This document shows, piece after piece, positions 34,369 through 42,184 of a stretch of 64,000 nt of DNA (its first letter is position 1; every line of letters starts with the position of its first letter). The notes under the pieces were generated by a model, which was not told the DNA's origin, did not search any database, and saw only the letters and a list, made by a program, of their open reading frames with translations. A program made the position numbers and the translations under genes. The stretch is taken from positions 302,053 to 366,052 of the forward strand of contig PLXY01000011.1 of assembly GCA_003153295.1 (NCBI GenBank). Direction: 5' to 3'. The stretch comes from Parachlamydiales bacterium. Lineage in GTDB: Bacteria; Chlamydiota; Chlamydiia; Chlamydiales; Rhabdochlamydiaceae.

Positions 34369-35367
34369 ATGGAAAAACTTAAAAGTTGGTTTTTAGAACA
34401 TCAGCGTGATCTTCCCTGGAGGGAAAATCGAACTCCCTACCGTATATGGATCTCTGAAGTCATGCTTCAACAGACTCAGGTGGCAGTCGTGATCCCTTAC
34501 TTCCATCTCTGGATGCAAAAATTTCCTACTATCCAAGCTCTGGCTGAAGCCCCTTTGGAAGAAGTTATTAAAGCCTGGGAGGGTTTGGGTTACTATAGCA
34601 GGGCTCGAAATCTCCATCGTGCAGCTCAAATGGTCATGAAAGATTTTGAAGGAGTTCTACCGAGCACGGCGGAAGAGCTCGACAAGCTTCCCGGTTTCGG
34701 GCCTTATACGATAGGAGCGGTCTTAAGTTTTGCCTTTCAACAGAGGGCTGCAGCTGTGGATGGCAATGTCGTCCGTGTCCTTTCCCGTTTCTTCGCCTCG
34801 GACAAAGACTGTACGCAAAGAAAGCACTATGAAGGGTTGACCTTGTCCGTACTTTCGGACAAAGAGCCCTGGGTGGCGATGGAAGGGCTTATTGAACTGG
34901 GGGCAAAGATTTGCCAACGCAGCCCCAAATGCTCGACCTGTCCTTTAATGGAAGAGTGTCAGGCTTACCGGCAAGGGAGAACAGCCGACTTTCCTCTCAA
35001 GAAAAAACGGCCTTCTACGATCTACTTAGAGCGGCAAGTGGCGATCATCCGCTGGCAGGATGAAATTCTCGTGCGTCAGGAAAAAGAGGGAAAGGTCATG
35101 GCAGGACTTTATGAATTTCCCTATGCTCTTTTAAACGAAAATCTCGAGCTAGATCTGGTCCTTAAAAAATTAAAAGAACTCCCCCTGGTAAAACATGGAT
35201 TTACAAGGTATGATGTAACTCTTTATCCTTGTCTTTACGAGGCGACTGAAAAAAAGATTTTGAACGGGTACGAATGGAAGAAATGGAACCAGCTTGTTTT
35301 GCTGCCCTTCTCTTCTGGCCACCGTCGTATTTTAAAGGAGCTGAAAGATGCGCATTTTACATACTGA
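34369..35367 (+). CDS. mutY: Adenine DNA glycosylase MutY
   Basis: A 332-residue A/G-specific adenine glycosylase. The catalytic Glu lies in 'WISEVMLQQTQVAVVIPYF'; the helix-hairpin-helix is 'LPGFGPYTIGAVLSFAFQQRAAAVDGNVVRVLSRF', including the catalytic Asp. The 4Fe-4S Cys run is C-QRSPK-C-ST-C-PLMEE-C; the first gap is five residues instead of the usual six. A C-terminal MutT-like domain ('RQVAIIRWQDEILVRQEKEGKVMAGLYEFPY') recognises 8-oxoguanine. It removes adenine paired with oxidised guanine. It overlaps the GT4 gene by 20 nt. Confidence 0.95.
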   Translation: MEKLKSWFLEHQRDLPWRENRTPYRIWISEVMLQQTQVAVVIPYFHLWMQKFPTIQALAEAPLEEVIKAWEGLGYYSRARNLHRAAQMVMKDFEGVLPSTAEELDKLPGFGPYTIGAVLSFAFQQRAAAVDGNVVRVLSRFFASDKDCTQRKHYEGLTLSVLSDKEPWVAMEGLIELGAKICQRSPKCSTCPLMEECQAYRQGRTADFPLKKKRPSTIYLERQVAIIRWQDEILVRQEKEGKVMAGLYEFPYALLNENLELDLVLKKLKELPLVKHGFTRYDVTLYPCLYEATEKKILNGYEWKKWNQLVLLPFSSGHRRILKELKDAHFTY

Positions 35368-36415
35368 AAGCTCCAATGGATGGGGAGGCCAAGAAATCCG
35401 CATTCTGAAAGAATCGATGGGTCTTCGCGAGCGAGGACATGAAGTTGTTTTAGCTATCGTCAAAGGGGGAAAACTCATTGATTATGCCAGGAAAGAGGGG
35501 TTTACGGTTTATGAAATCGATTTTCGCCGCTCTTCAGCTTTTTCTGCTCTAAGAAATCTTCTGCGCATTATCTCGAAGCATAAAATTGATATCGTCAATA
35601 CTCACTCGTCTTTAGACGCCTGGCTCGGAGGCATTGCAGCGCGGATGAGTCGGCGCAAAGTTATTCGTACGCGGCATCTATCAACTGATGTTCGCGGAGG
35701 GCTGAATGCCCTTCTTTTATATCGCGGCTTGGCTGATTTTATCGTGACAACGTCTTCAGGAATTATTCCTAAAATCGCCGCGCAGGCTCGGCTTCCTCTT
35801 TCCCGATTTCGGTGCGTACCCACCGGCGTTGAACCTTTTAAAGTAGCTCAGAAAGAGATCCAAGAATTTCGAGAAAAACTGGGGGTCAAGCCCACTGATA
35901 TTTTAATTGGGACTGTGTGCGTTATTCGATCGTGGAAAGGGATTCAAGATCTCATTGAAGCAGCTCGGCTGCTCAAAGGGCATCCTCATTTGAAATGGGT
36001 CGTTGTCGGAGGGGGCTATATTGAGAACTTCCGTCATCTCGTCGATGAGTCGACCCCTTTGATCTTTACCGGTCATTTCGACAAACCCTACACAGCGATT
36101 GCCGCTCTCGATATTTTTACGCTGCTCAGTACTGCCCATGAGGGGATTTCCCAAGCTTCTCTTCAAGCTGCTTACTTGAAAAAACCGCTGATTACGACAA
36201 CGATTGGAGGACTTCCCGAAGTTTGCTTGCAGGATATCACAGGAATCCAAGTGCCGCCCTCTGCGCCAGAAAATGTGGCTGCTGCTGTTCTACGTCTTGC
36301 TTCAGATCCCCAACTTCGAGAAACATATGGCGCTGCAGCTTTTAAACTTGTTGAAGACAAATTTACGCTGCAGCACACACTGGATCAGATGGAGCAAATC
36401 CTACTGAATGCTTAA
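35348..36415 (+). CDS. GT4-family glycosyltransferase
   Basis: A 355-residue retaining glycosyltransferase. The N-terminal acceptor domain starts 'MRILHTESSNGWGGQEIRILKESMGLRERGHEV' and the C-terminal donor domain has 'IGTVCVIRSWKGIQDLIEAARLL', 'WVVVGGGY' and 'HEGISQASLQAAYLKKPLITTTIGGLPEV'. In GT4 the EX7E motif holds the donor; here the second Glu is Gln. Probable role in lipopolysaccharide or other glycan assembly. It overlaps mutY, an odd pairing that suggests shared transcription rather than shared function. Confidence 0.88.
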   Translation: MRILHTESSNGWGGQEIRILKESMGLRERGHEVVLAIVKGGKLIDYARKEGFTVYEIDFRRSSAFSALRNLLRIISKHKIDIVNTHSSLDAWLGGIAARMSRRKVIRTRHLSTDVRGGLNALLLYRGLADFIVTTSSGIIPKIAAQARLPLSRFRCVPTGVEPFKVAQKEIQEFREKLGVKPTDILIGTVCVIRSWKGIQDLIEAARLLKGHPHLKWVVVGGGYIENFRHLVDESTPLIFTGHFDKPYTAIAALDIFTLLSTAHEGISQASLQAAYLKKPLITTTIGGLPEVCLQDITGIQVPPSAPENVAAAVLRLASDPQLRETYGAAAFKLVEDKFTLQHTLDQMEQILLNA

Positions 36416-36991
36416 GAAAAAGCGGGAGCTCCACTCAGCCATTTTTGTTAGCCCGCATTGAATATGATTGCGGAAATAATAAGCAGGCGCAAAAGCCATA
36501 ATGCCATACCAGGCGCGATCCGGTCTTAAATGAACCAAATTCAATCCACCTTTCATGATTCCATGAGCTGTTCCTGCAGTAGGTATAGCTGCGTAGGTTA
36601 AGGCTGGAGTAATGACACAGTCAATGGCTGCTGCGATCGGAACTCGAATCCATTGAGAAAGAACAAATTCTTTGTCGGTTTTGGCTTTGGAAGATAAAAG
36701 AGAACGGCAGCTAAAAATGACCGCTCCAATAAACGCCGACCCTGGAACACAATTAGTCGCGCAAAGACCGTAAAGAACGGCTTTGCTAAGATTTTCACTG
36801 ACTTCTTTTTTTAAAGCGTCTTTAGTCTTTGCTGAGATAGAAGAATCCATCAAGGAAAAGATATTCCCGATACAACGTAATGCAGCTTCTATTGAGACCG
36901 CTCCGCATATAAGCCCGCTTGCCATTGGAACGGGTTTTACATAGTAAGATTTAAGAGCTTGATAGATCCGGGTATCTAGAATTGTGCTCAT
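36401..36991 (-). CDS. Hypothetical membrane protein
   Basis: A 196-residue protein with hydrophobic stretches (about 24-38, 72-94, 122-140 and 160-175). Several Cys, Ala and Pro residues lie near the membrane segments. The ATG at 36991 is preceded by a near-perfect AAGGAGG, so this start is preferred over an upstream one at 37063. It converges on the GT4 gene with a 15-nt overlap. No family recognised; perhaps an Inc-like or membrane protein. Confidence 0.6.
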   Translation of the reverse strand: MSTILDTRIYQALKSYYVKPVPMASGLICGAVSIEAALRCIGNIFSLMDSSISAKTKDALKKEVSENLSKAVLYGLCATNCVPGSAFIGAVIFSCRSLLSSKAKTDKEFVLSQWIRVPIAAAIDCVITPALTYAAIPTAGTAHGIMKGGLNLVHLRPDRAWYGIMAFAPAYYFRNHIQCGLTKMAEWSSRFFLSIQ

Positions 36992-37129
36992 AAGAACCTC
37001 CTTTTTGTTGTAAAGATTCTTTAAATGCAGATTTAAGATATTCCTAAGATCAAACAGTGTCAAGTTTTTTTTATGACGGTTAAGTATTTGGTTTTATGAT
37101 AAAAAAGTTGATCTATTTGAGGCCGCGGA

Positions 37130-37606
37130 ATGAACAAATTTTTCTATAAACTTTTCTTGTTGATGTTAGGGAGCGGACTTTTTGCCCAGGAATGTCATTG
37201 CGAGAAAGATTATGCAGCACTGCAATCTGCAACGATTCGGTATGTAGATTTTATCAATCACTTAGGTAGCGATAAGGAATTTGATTCGAACGCCTCTCTT
37301 ATTTGCGCTGCCGATTGTAAAAAAGTCTTTAATGGCCGGCTGCAACTCAAAAGTCGGGATGACTTTGTTTCTCAGCTTCTTGCTTTAAAGGAAACTCAAG
37401 GTCATTGGGCGGTTAATCCAGTTGATATTTTGATTTCACCCATGAACCGCACAGTTGTTCTTCGTCTGGTGATAGCGATTGAAAAAGCAGGAGTATTTAC
37501 GGCTATTGTGATTCTGCGCTATTCTCCTGAATTTCTGGTCACAGAAATCAACGAAGTTTTTAATCAATTCGAAGGAAGAGAAGATGAAGTACCGAAGATT
37601 AGGTAA
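37130..37606 (+). CDS. Secreted NTF2/SnoaL-like protein
   Basis: A 158-residue protein with a signal peptide (MNKFFYKLFLLMLGSGLFA). After it come the Cys-containing 'QECHCEKDY' and a fold pattern of NTF2-like proteins: a helix 'ALQSATIRYVDFINHLGS', then strands 'AVNPVDILISP', 'RTVVLRLVIAI', 'VFTAIVILRYSP' and 'LVTEINEVFNQF'. NTF2-like domains bind small ligands or partners; function unknown here. It overlaps the aldo/keto reductase start by 23 nt, so the two are coupled. Confidence 0.65.
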   Translation: MNKFFYKLFLLMLGSGLFAQECHCEKDYAALQSATIRYVDFINHLGSDKEFDSNASLICAADCKKVFNGRLQLKSRDDFVSQLLALKETQGHWAVNPVDILISPMNRTVVLRLVIAIEKAGVFTAIVILRYSPEFLVTEINEVFNQFEGREDEVPKIR

Positions 37607-38591
37607 AAAAGGACCTTTAGTTTCCTCTTTGGGTCTCGGTTGTATGGTGATGACCGAGTCTTATGGCCATGCAGATAAAAAAGCGGCTTCTAATTTAATA
37701 GAGAAAGCTTATGAAAAAGGAGTTACTTTTTTTGATACAGCTGACTGTTACGGAATGGGAGCCAATGAAGAACTTTTAGGACATGCTGTTAAGTCTTTTC
37801 GGAAGGATGTGGTGATCGCAACTAAATGCGGGATTGAAATCAGAAAAAGCGACTTTCAACATTTTATCAATAACACACCGCATTATATCAAGCAGGCCTG
37901 CCATGCAAGCCTTAAGCGTCTCGGTATGGAGACGATCGATCTCTACTATTTGCATCGATATAATCCTGCAGTACCGATAGAAGAGTCGATGGAAGCGATG
38001 CTCAGCTTGATTGAGGAGGGAAAAATTCTTTATGTCGGGCTTTCTGAAGTCGATAAAGATGTCTTGGAGAGAGCTCATGGAGTATTAGGGGATAAATTAG
38101 TTGCCCTCCAAACAGAGTTTTCGATCGCTAATCACTCCATTGCAGAAGCAGTATTGCCGACCTGTCGAAAATTAGGGATTGGTTTTGTCGCATATAGTCC
38201 CTTGGGTAGAGGTCTTCTTTCTGGAGTCATTAGAAATCCAACGATTTTTCATGAAGGCAGTGAGTTCGATTTTCGCAGTATTTTGCCCCAATTTCAATCA
38301 GGTGTTTTTGAAACAAATTTGCATTTAGTCAAAGCTATCGAGGCCCTAGCTCATCAAAAAAAATGCACGCCGGCACAACTATCTTTAGCATGGCTGCTAG
38401 CACAAGGAGAGGATATTATTCCTATTCCCGGCACCAAACAAATGAAGTATCTCGAAGAAAATCTTGAAGCAGTCAATATCCACTTATCTGACAATGATCT
38501 GGCAGCTATCAATCAAGCTATTCTAAAATACCCGATTAAAGGGGCCCGCTACACGGAAGAACTTTTAAAAATCTTCCATTTAGAATCTTAA
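37584..38591 (+). CDS. Aldo/keto reductase
   Basis: A 335-residue NADPH-dependent reductase, TIM-barrel type. It shows 'MKYRRLGKKGPLVSSLGLGCM', the catalytic-site segments 'GVTFFDTADCYGMGANEELLG' (Asp and Tyr), 'DVVIATKCG' (Lys) and 'DLYYLHRYNP' (His), and the coenzyme segment 'IPIPGTKQMKYLEENL'. All four tetrad residues are in place, so it should be active. It probably reduces aldehydes or quinone-type substrates in the cytoplasm. It starts inside the preceding NTF2-like gene. Confidence 0.92.
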   Translation: MKYRRLGKKGPLVSSLGLGCMVMTESYGHADKKAASNLIEKAYEKGVTFFDTADCYGMGANEELLGHAVKSFRKDVVIATKCGIEIRKSDFQHFINNTPHYIKQACHASLKRLGMETIDLYYLHRYNPAVPIEESMEAMLSLIEEGKILYVGLSEVDKDVLERAHGVLGDKLVALQTEFSIANHSIAEAVLPTCRKLGIGFVAYSPLGRGLLSGVIRNPTIFHEGSEFDFRSILPQFQSGVFETNLHLVKAIEALAHQKKCTPAQLSLAWLLAQGEDIIPIPGTKQMKYLEENLEAVNIHLSDNDLAAINQAILKYPIKGARYTEELLKIFHLES

Positions 38592-38700
38592 ATATTCCAC
38601 ATCTTATTAATTGTCATATGTTTAAGGCTATAATTCTCTTGATATTTTTTATTTATATAATATGTAATATTGAAGTATAATCTATTGAAAAGAGAAATTA

Positions 38701-39426
38701 ATGACACAGCTGATTAACGAACTATTAATCCCCGCTTATAATTTATATAAGGGTAAAGATTACTATTCCGGATTTCGTATTGATGAACAGGATGCGAAAA
38801 AAAATGCCAAAAGCGTGTTAACGGAGCTTGCCAAAGTTTCTATCGCGGTCGGTGGCTTTTTTGCTATTTCAGCGGTGATGAAGCGGATGCCTAGCCCACT
38901 TTCAGCTTGGGGAGCGGGATCTTTTCTCTTGGGTGGAGCGCTGTTCTTCAGTCCAAAAATTTCCATTATTTTGCGCGATGCAAGCTTCATGACAGCGGGC
39001 TTGTTTGTCCTACAAAAAGGATTTGTTGATGTGCTTGTCGTTCCTTTTGTCCAGTCTGTCAAGGCAGCGGGCTTGTGTCTCTACCATGCGCGCCTAGCAT
39101 CTATTTGGCAAAATTTGTCAGTAAATATCCTCTTTTCAGGAGTTTTGTATATCGGTCAAAAGATAGGGATGGGATTTTTGAGAGGCATAGGCCCGGTTTC
39201 CTTAAGCGTGGCATATTCCCTGATTCCTGCCAAATCAGAAAAGGTTTCTAAATCGCAAAAAGCTATAGATAAAGCAATTTTTAAGTGTATAAAAAAAGTG
39301 GCGTCTTTCATAGGCTCCTTCTTTGCCCGGCCTCTGCCTCCTTCGGAGAAAATTAAAAAATTATTGGCTAGAGATTCTAAAGAGCAAACAACATCTTCTT
39401 TTCAGTTATTTCGGCGTGAGTTATAA
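38701..39426 (+). CDS. Hypothetical Inc-like membrane protein
   Basis: A 241-residue protein with hydrophobic regions at about 44-60, 73-105, 135-152 and 160-178, and a basic C-terminal tail. The multiple long hydrophobic stretches and charged ends fit a multi-pass or Inc-type membrane protein. It lies in an AT-rich upstream context. I see no catalytic motif. Confidence 0.55.
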   Translation: MTQLINELLIPAYNLYKGKDYYSGFRIDEQDAKKNAKSVLTELAKVSIAVGGFFAISAVMKRMPSPLSAWGAGSFLLGGALFFSPKISIILRDASFMTAGLFVLQKGFVDVLVVPFVQSVKAAGLCLYHARLASIWQNLSVNILFSGVLYIGQKIGMGFLRGIGPVSLSVAYSLIPAKSEKVSKSQKAIDKAIFKCIKKVASFIGSFFARPLPPSEKIKKLLARDSKEQTTSSFQLFRREL

Positions 39427-39437
39427 CTATTCGTAAT

Positions 39438-40217
39438 ATGGAAGAAATCCCGTTCGGAAAATTCGGTTTCATTAAAAAAGACAGTATCGAGTGGGTCAAA
39501 ACCCATCTTACAATGGTTGCAGGAATTGCCGCCATTCTTGCTGTGGGTTTAATCGCAGTTTCAAAATGGATCAAAGGCGATGCTCAAGTCGATTATCTGG
39601 CCGCTGAAATGGCCTATAACCATTGGGAAGGGGACCATTCTAAAGAAAACAAGAGTGAACATTTCATCACGCTCCAAAAAATTATTCGAAAGCATCCTGA
39701 GCTGCATGCAAAGTACGATGGAGCCATCGCTCAAAAACTTTTGAGTACAAGTGAAAGCGGGCTTGCCACAAGTTATGGAAAGGCGACTTTGAAAAGAATG
39801 GGGGCTTTTTCACCTTATTATAAAGACTTTTCTACCTGTTCGTTGATGATTGCGGATCATAAATTGACAGAGGCTTTAGAAAGTTCTAAAGCCCTCAAAA
39901 CCGCGATGGACAGCGATGATAAATTTTGGGAGAAAAAGAGCGCTCTCATTCGTCATGGGTGCATTCTGTATGCTTATAACTTACTTCGGATTGCCATGCT
40001 CGAAAAAGCAGCCGGTACTCCTGCTGGGGAGTTATCAGCTTGGATGGAGCTGAAAGAAAAAGCGGGCTGGCAAGGAACGCAGCCCACGACTAGAACTTAT
40101 GATCCTGAAGCCTCTCTCTTAATCCAAGAGAACTTTCAAAACCAAGAAATTTCTCTTCTCGATTATATCAAACATCGAGAAGAAACGCTTACTTCCTTGT
40201 TGAGTCAACAGCCATAA
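39438..40217 (+). CDS. Inner-membrane protein with TPR-like soluble domain
   Basis: A 259-residue protein. One transmembrane helix lies at about 25-43 after a short cytoplasmic piece, and the rest is helical and periplasmic, like YfgM-type proteins: 'AEMAYNHWEGDHSKENKSEHFITLQKIIRKHPELHAKYDGAIAQKLLST'. The arrangement suggests a helper of envelope proteins. The ATG lies 11 nt after the previous stop, suggesting joint transcription. It overlaps the convergent 124-residue gene by 29 nt. Confidence 0.55.
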   Translation: MEEIPFGKFGFIKKDSIEWVKTHLTMVAGIAAILAVGLIAVSKWIKGDAQVDYLAAEMAYNHWEGDHSKENKSEHFITLQKIIRKHPELHAKYDGAIAQKLLSTSESGLATSYGKATLKRMGAFSPYYKDFSTCSLMIADHKLTEALESSKALKTAMDSDDKFWEKKSALIRHGCILYAYNLLRIAMLEKAAGTPAGELSAWMELKEKAGWQGTQPTTRTYDPEASLLIQENFQNQEISLLDYIKHREETLTSLLSQQP

Positions 40218-40563
40218 TATGCATCATCCGTCCGCCAATTAGGCCGACAAACAAGAAAATGATGAAAGAGAGAAAAATGGCTATTATCAAAGCCACGCCA
40301 CCCAGAACAATTTGAATTGTTTTTTCTTGTTTAAAGATAAAGCTGAAAATTTTTGTCAGAACAGCTTCTACCTTGTTCGGAAAAATAACGCCTAAGATAG
40401 CTCCAGCCATAGAGAAGAAAACAGTCCAGGCTGCTGTGAAGTGACCGAAAATCCCAAAAATGCAAGCTAAGAGAAACAATGCGCAGAAAAAGACTTCATA
40501 CCGGTGCTTCTTGGTAAATTCTTCGATTTCTTTTACCGAAACACCTTTCTTGTTATCGACCAT
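40189..40563 (-). CDS. Small membrane protein
   Basis: A 124-residue protein with three hydrophobic helices (about 25-43, 48-66 and 82-110) and a short charged N-terminus. GGAG precedes the ATG at 40563. The family is unknown to me. It is convergent to the gene at 39438 and faces the hairpin element at 40624 on its other side. Confidence 0.6.
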   Translation of the reverse strand: MVDNKKGVSVKEIEEFTKKHRYEVFFCALFLLACIFGIFGHFTAAWTVFFSMAGAILGVIFPNKVEAVLTKIFSFIFKQEKTIQIVLGGVALIIAIFLSFIIFLFVGLIGGRMMHIMAVDSTRK

Positions 40564-40623
40564 ACTTTAACTCCGTTCCTTTATTTTTGAATCTAATGAT
40601 TAATAATCTTTTTTGCAATGGGT

Positions 40624-40786
40624 TATACTGCGGTCAGCTTGAAACTTTGATTTGGGCCTGCGAAAAAACTACCGCGATTCGACGATCGTAAACAGGTCAA
40701 TATTAGCAATATGGACCCGTTTACGATCGTCAAATCCTGAGGTTTTGGCGCGGTCCAAATCAAAGTTTCAAGCTGACCGCAGTATA
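40624..40786. mobile_element. 163-bp near-perfect hairpin element (MITE-like)
   Basis: Two perfect 32-nt inverted terminal arms (40624-40655 and 40755-40786) flank inner inverted segments that also pair (GACGATCGTAAAC / GTTTACGATCGTC), down to an ATATT-AGC-AATAT tip. Almost the whole element can fold into one long hairpin. The arms end in TA, the target size of mariner/IS630-type elements. It encodes nothing. A non-autonomous transposable element is the likeliest origin; the region 40564-40894 otherwise holds no gene. Confidence 0.8.
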
Positions 40787-40894
40787 GTTTTATTGTGATT
40801 TTGTCTCTCAATTCCGACAGGAAAAATTTATTCCAACAGCACGTTGGGAATGACACTTTAAAATATTGGCTCAATCTCCTACACTTTGTCGATT

Positions 40895-42184
40895 ATGGAG
40901 CTTTTGAAATCATCCAATCTCAGAAAAGATAAACTGGCGTGGCTTCCTCACGGGGTATTATTGCTTGGGGCCATTCTCTTTTCTATTTTTTGGTTGGTCT
41001 CCTTAAACATGAGGAATCAGGATAGCTTTCTTTCTCCTCGATCTTTGCCTATGCCTTCTATCGACTATCTAAAAATTGGGAAAGGTCCTTTTGCAATCTC
41101 TCCGAAATGTATCAGTCCTGAGTTTGAGCCGTTGATGCGAGAGTTGGTTTTATTGGGCAGAAATACACGTCCGGACAGCGGAGCGCTCTCGACAGTCTGC
41201 TTAGGTCTTAAGACTTCAGGAGCGCAGAAACAGTTGATCGCAGGACAAAAACTCTTTATCTTGCAGCAAGGAACTTCGTTTCAGTTCTCCGAGGAAAAAA
41301 CCGATTTAAGCATTCTTCCCCTTCCTTTGTTGTCCTCGCGCAGTTCTGAAGTTCTAATTCAAATCGAAGCCGCTTCTGATAAAAAAGAAGAAGTGGTTTT
41401 AACCTCTTCGCCTCTTTTTGAAAAAACTGTAGATGAAGAAGCTTTTGTCCAAACTTTGAAAAAAGGGAAAATGTGGGCGCCTGACCTTTTTTTACATCAG
41501 TGGGGAGGAGAGGAATATCGTGATTTAAGCGCGAAGCATAAAATCGAACTCGATAATAAAATCTACTTTGTCTCGGTAGGAGATCTTTTATGGTGGGATG
41601 GAGGCGAATGGCAAATCGGCAAACCGATCTTGGAAGACGCCCCTCTTGCCAAGTGCAATTCTGCTTCTGTGCAAGGAATGACAATCGACGTATGGGATTC
41701 CACAGGCTATATCTCTTCCAGCATCAATCTCCCTCTTCAGCAACATTCTAAATTGCCGCAAAAAGCTGAAGAAGTGATCACCTCTGTCCGGCCCCGCTCA
41801 TCATCGGAGATCACTTGTCAACTGGGAAAAAGGCGCGTGGTCGTTAAAGAAGGCGATTGGTGGATCAAAACAGACCGCCGCTGGCGTTCTCTGAAAACAG
41901 CCGATGATCTTGAAGCTTTTCTCCATCACAATATTCAGGGTGAACTCTTCATTTTTGAGAAGATAGAAAATACAAAAGGAAAAACAATTCTGAAAGGGCG
42001 CAGTTTTGACAAAATGAGAACGGAATCACAACCGCTTTGCTTAGTCGTGAACACCGAAAAAAAATCTTCAGGTTCTCCCTCCAAAAATGGATCGCCTCAA
42101 ACCCCTCAGGCTTCGTTAATCGCCAAAAATAAAATGACAGCTCCTCCCATGCAGCATCAGAAAAGCGATGGAGAAGAGAAGTGA
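40895..42184 (+). CDS. CT573-like inner-membrane protein of the secretion operon
   Basis: A 429-residue protein with one N-terminal transmembrane helix (about 20-36) and a large periplasmic part with Trp-rich segments ('GDLLWWDGGEWQIG', 'KEGDWWIKTDRRWRSL') and a Ser/Lys/Pro-rich tail. It stands immediately before gspD, where GspC usually is, and the same order occurs in Chlamydia. So it probably links the ATPase/platform to the secretin. I start at ATG 40895; a TTG at 40886 is possible. No PDZ domain is evident. Confidence 0.65.
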   Translation: MELLKSSNLRKDKLAWLPHGVLLLGAILFSIFWLVSLNMRNQDSFLSPRSLPMPSIDYLKIGKGPFAISPKCISPEFEPLMRELVLLGRNTRPDSGALSTVCLGLKTSGAQKQLIAGQKLFILQQGTSFQFSEEKTDLSILPLPLLSSRSSEVLIQIEAASDKKEEVVLTSSPLFEKTVDEEAFVQTLKKGKMWAPDLFLHQWGGEEYRDLSAKHKIELDNKIYFVSVGDLLWWDGGEWQIGKPILEDAPLAKCNSASVQGMTIDVWDSTGYISSSINLPLQQHSKLPQKAEEVITSVRPRSSSEITCQLGKRRVVVKEGDWWIKTDRRWRSLKTADDLEAFLHHNIQGELFIFEKIENTKGKTILKGRSFDKMRTESQPLCLVVNTEKKSSGSPSKNGSPQTPQASLIAKNKMTAPPMQHQKSDGEEK

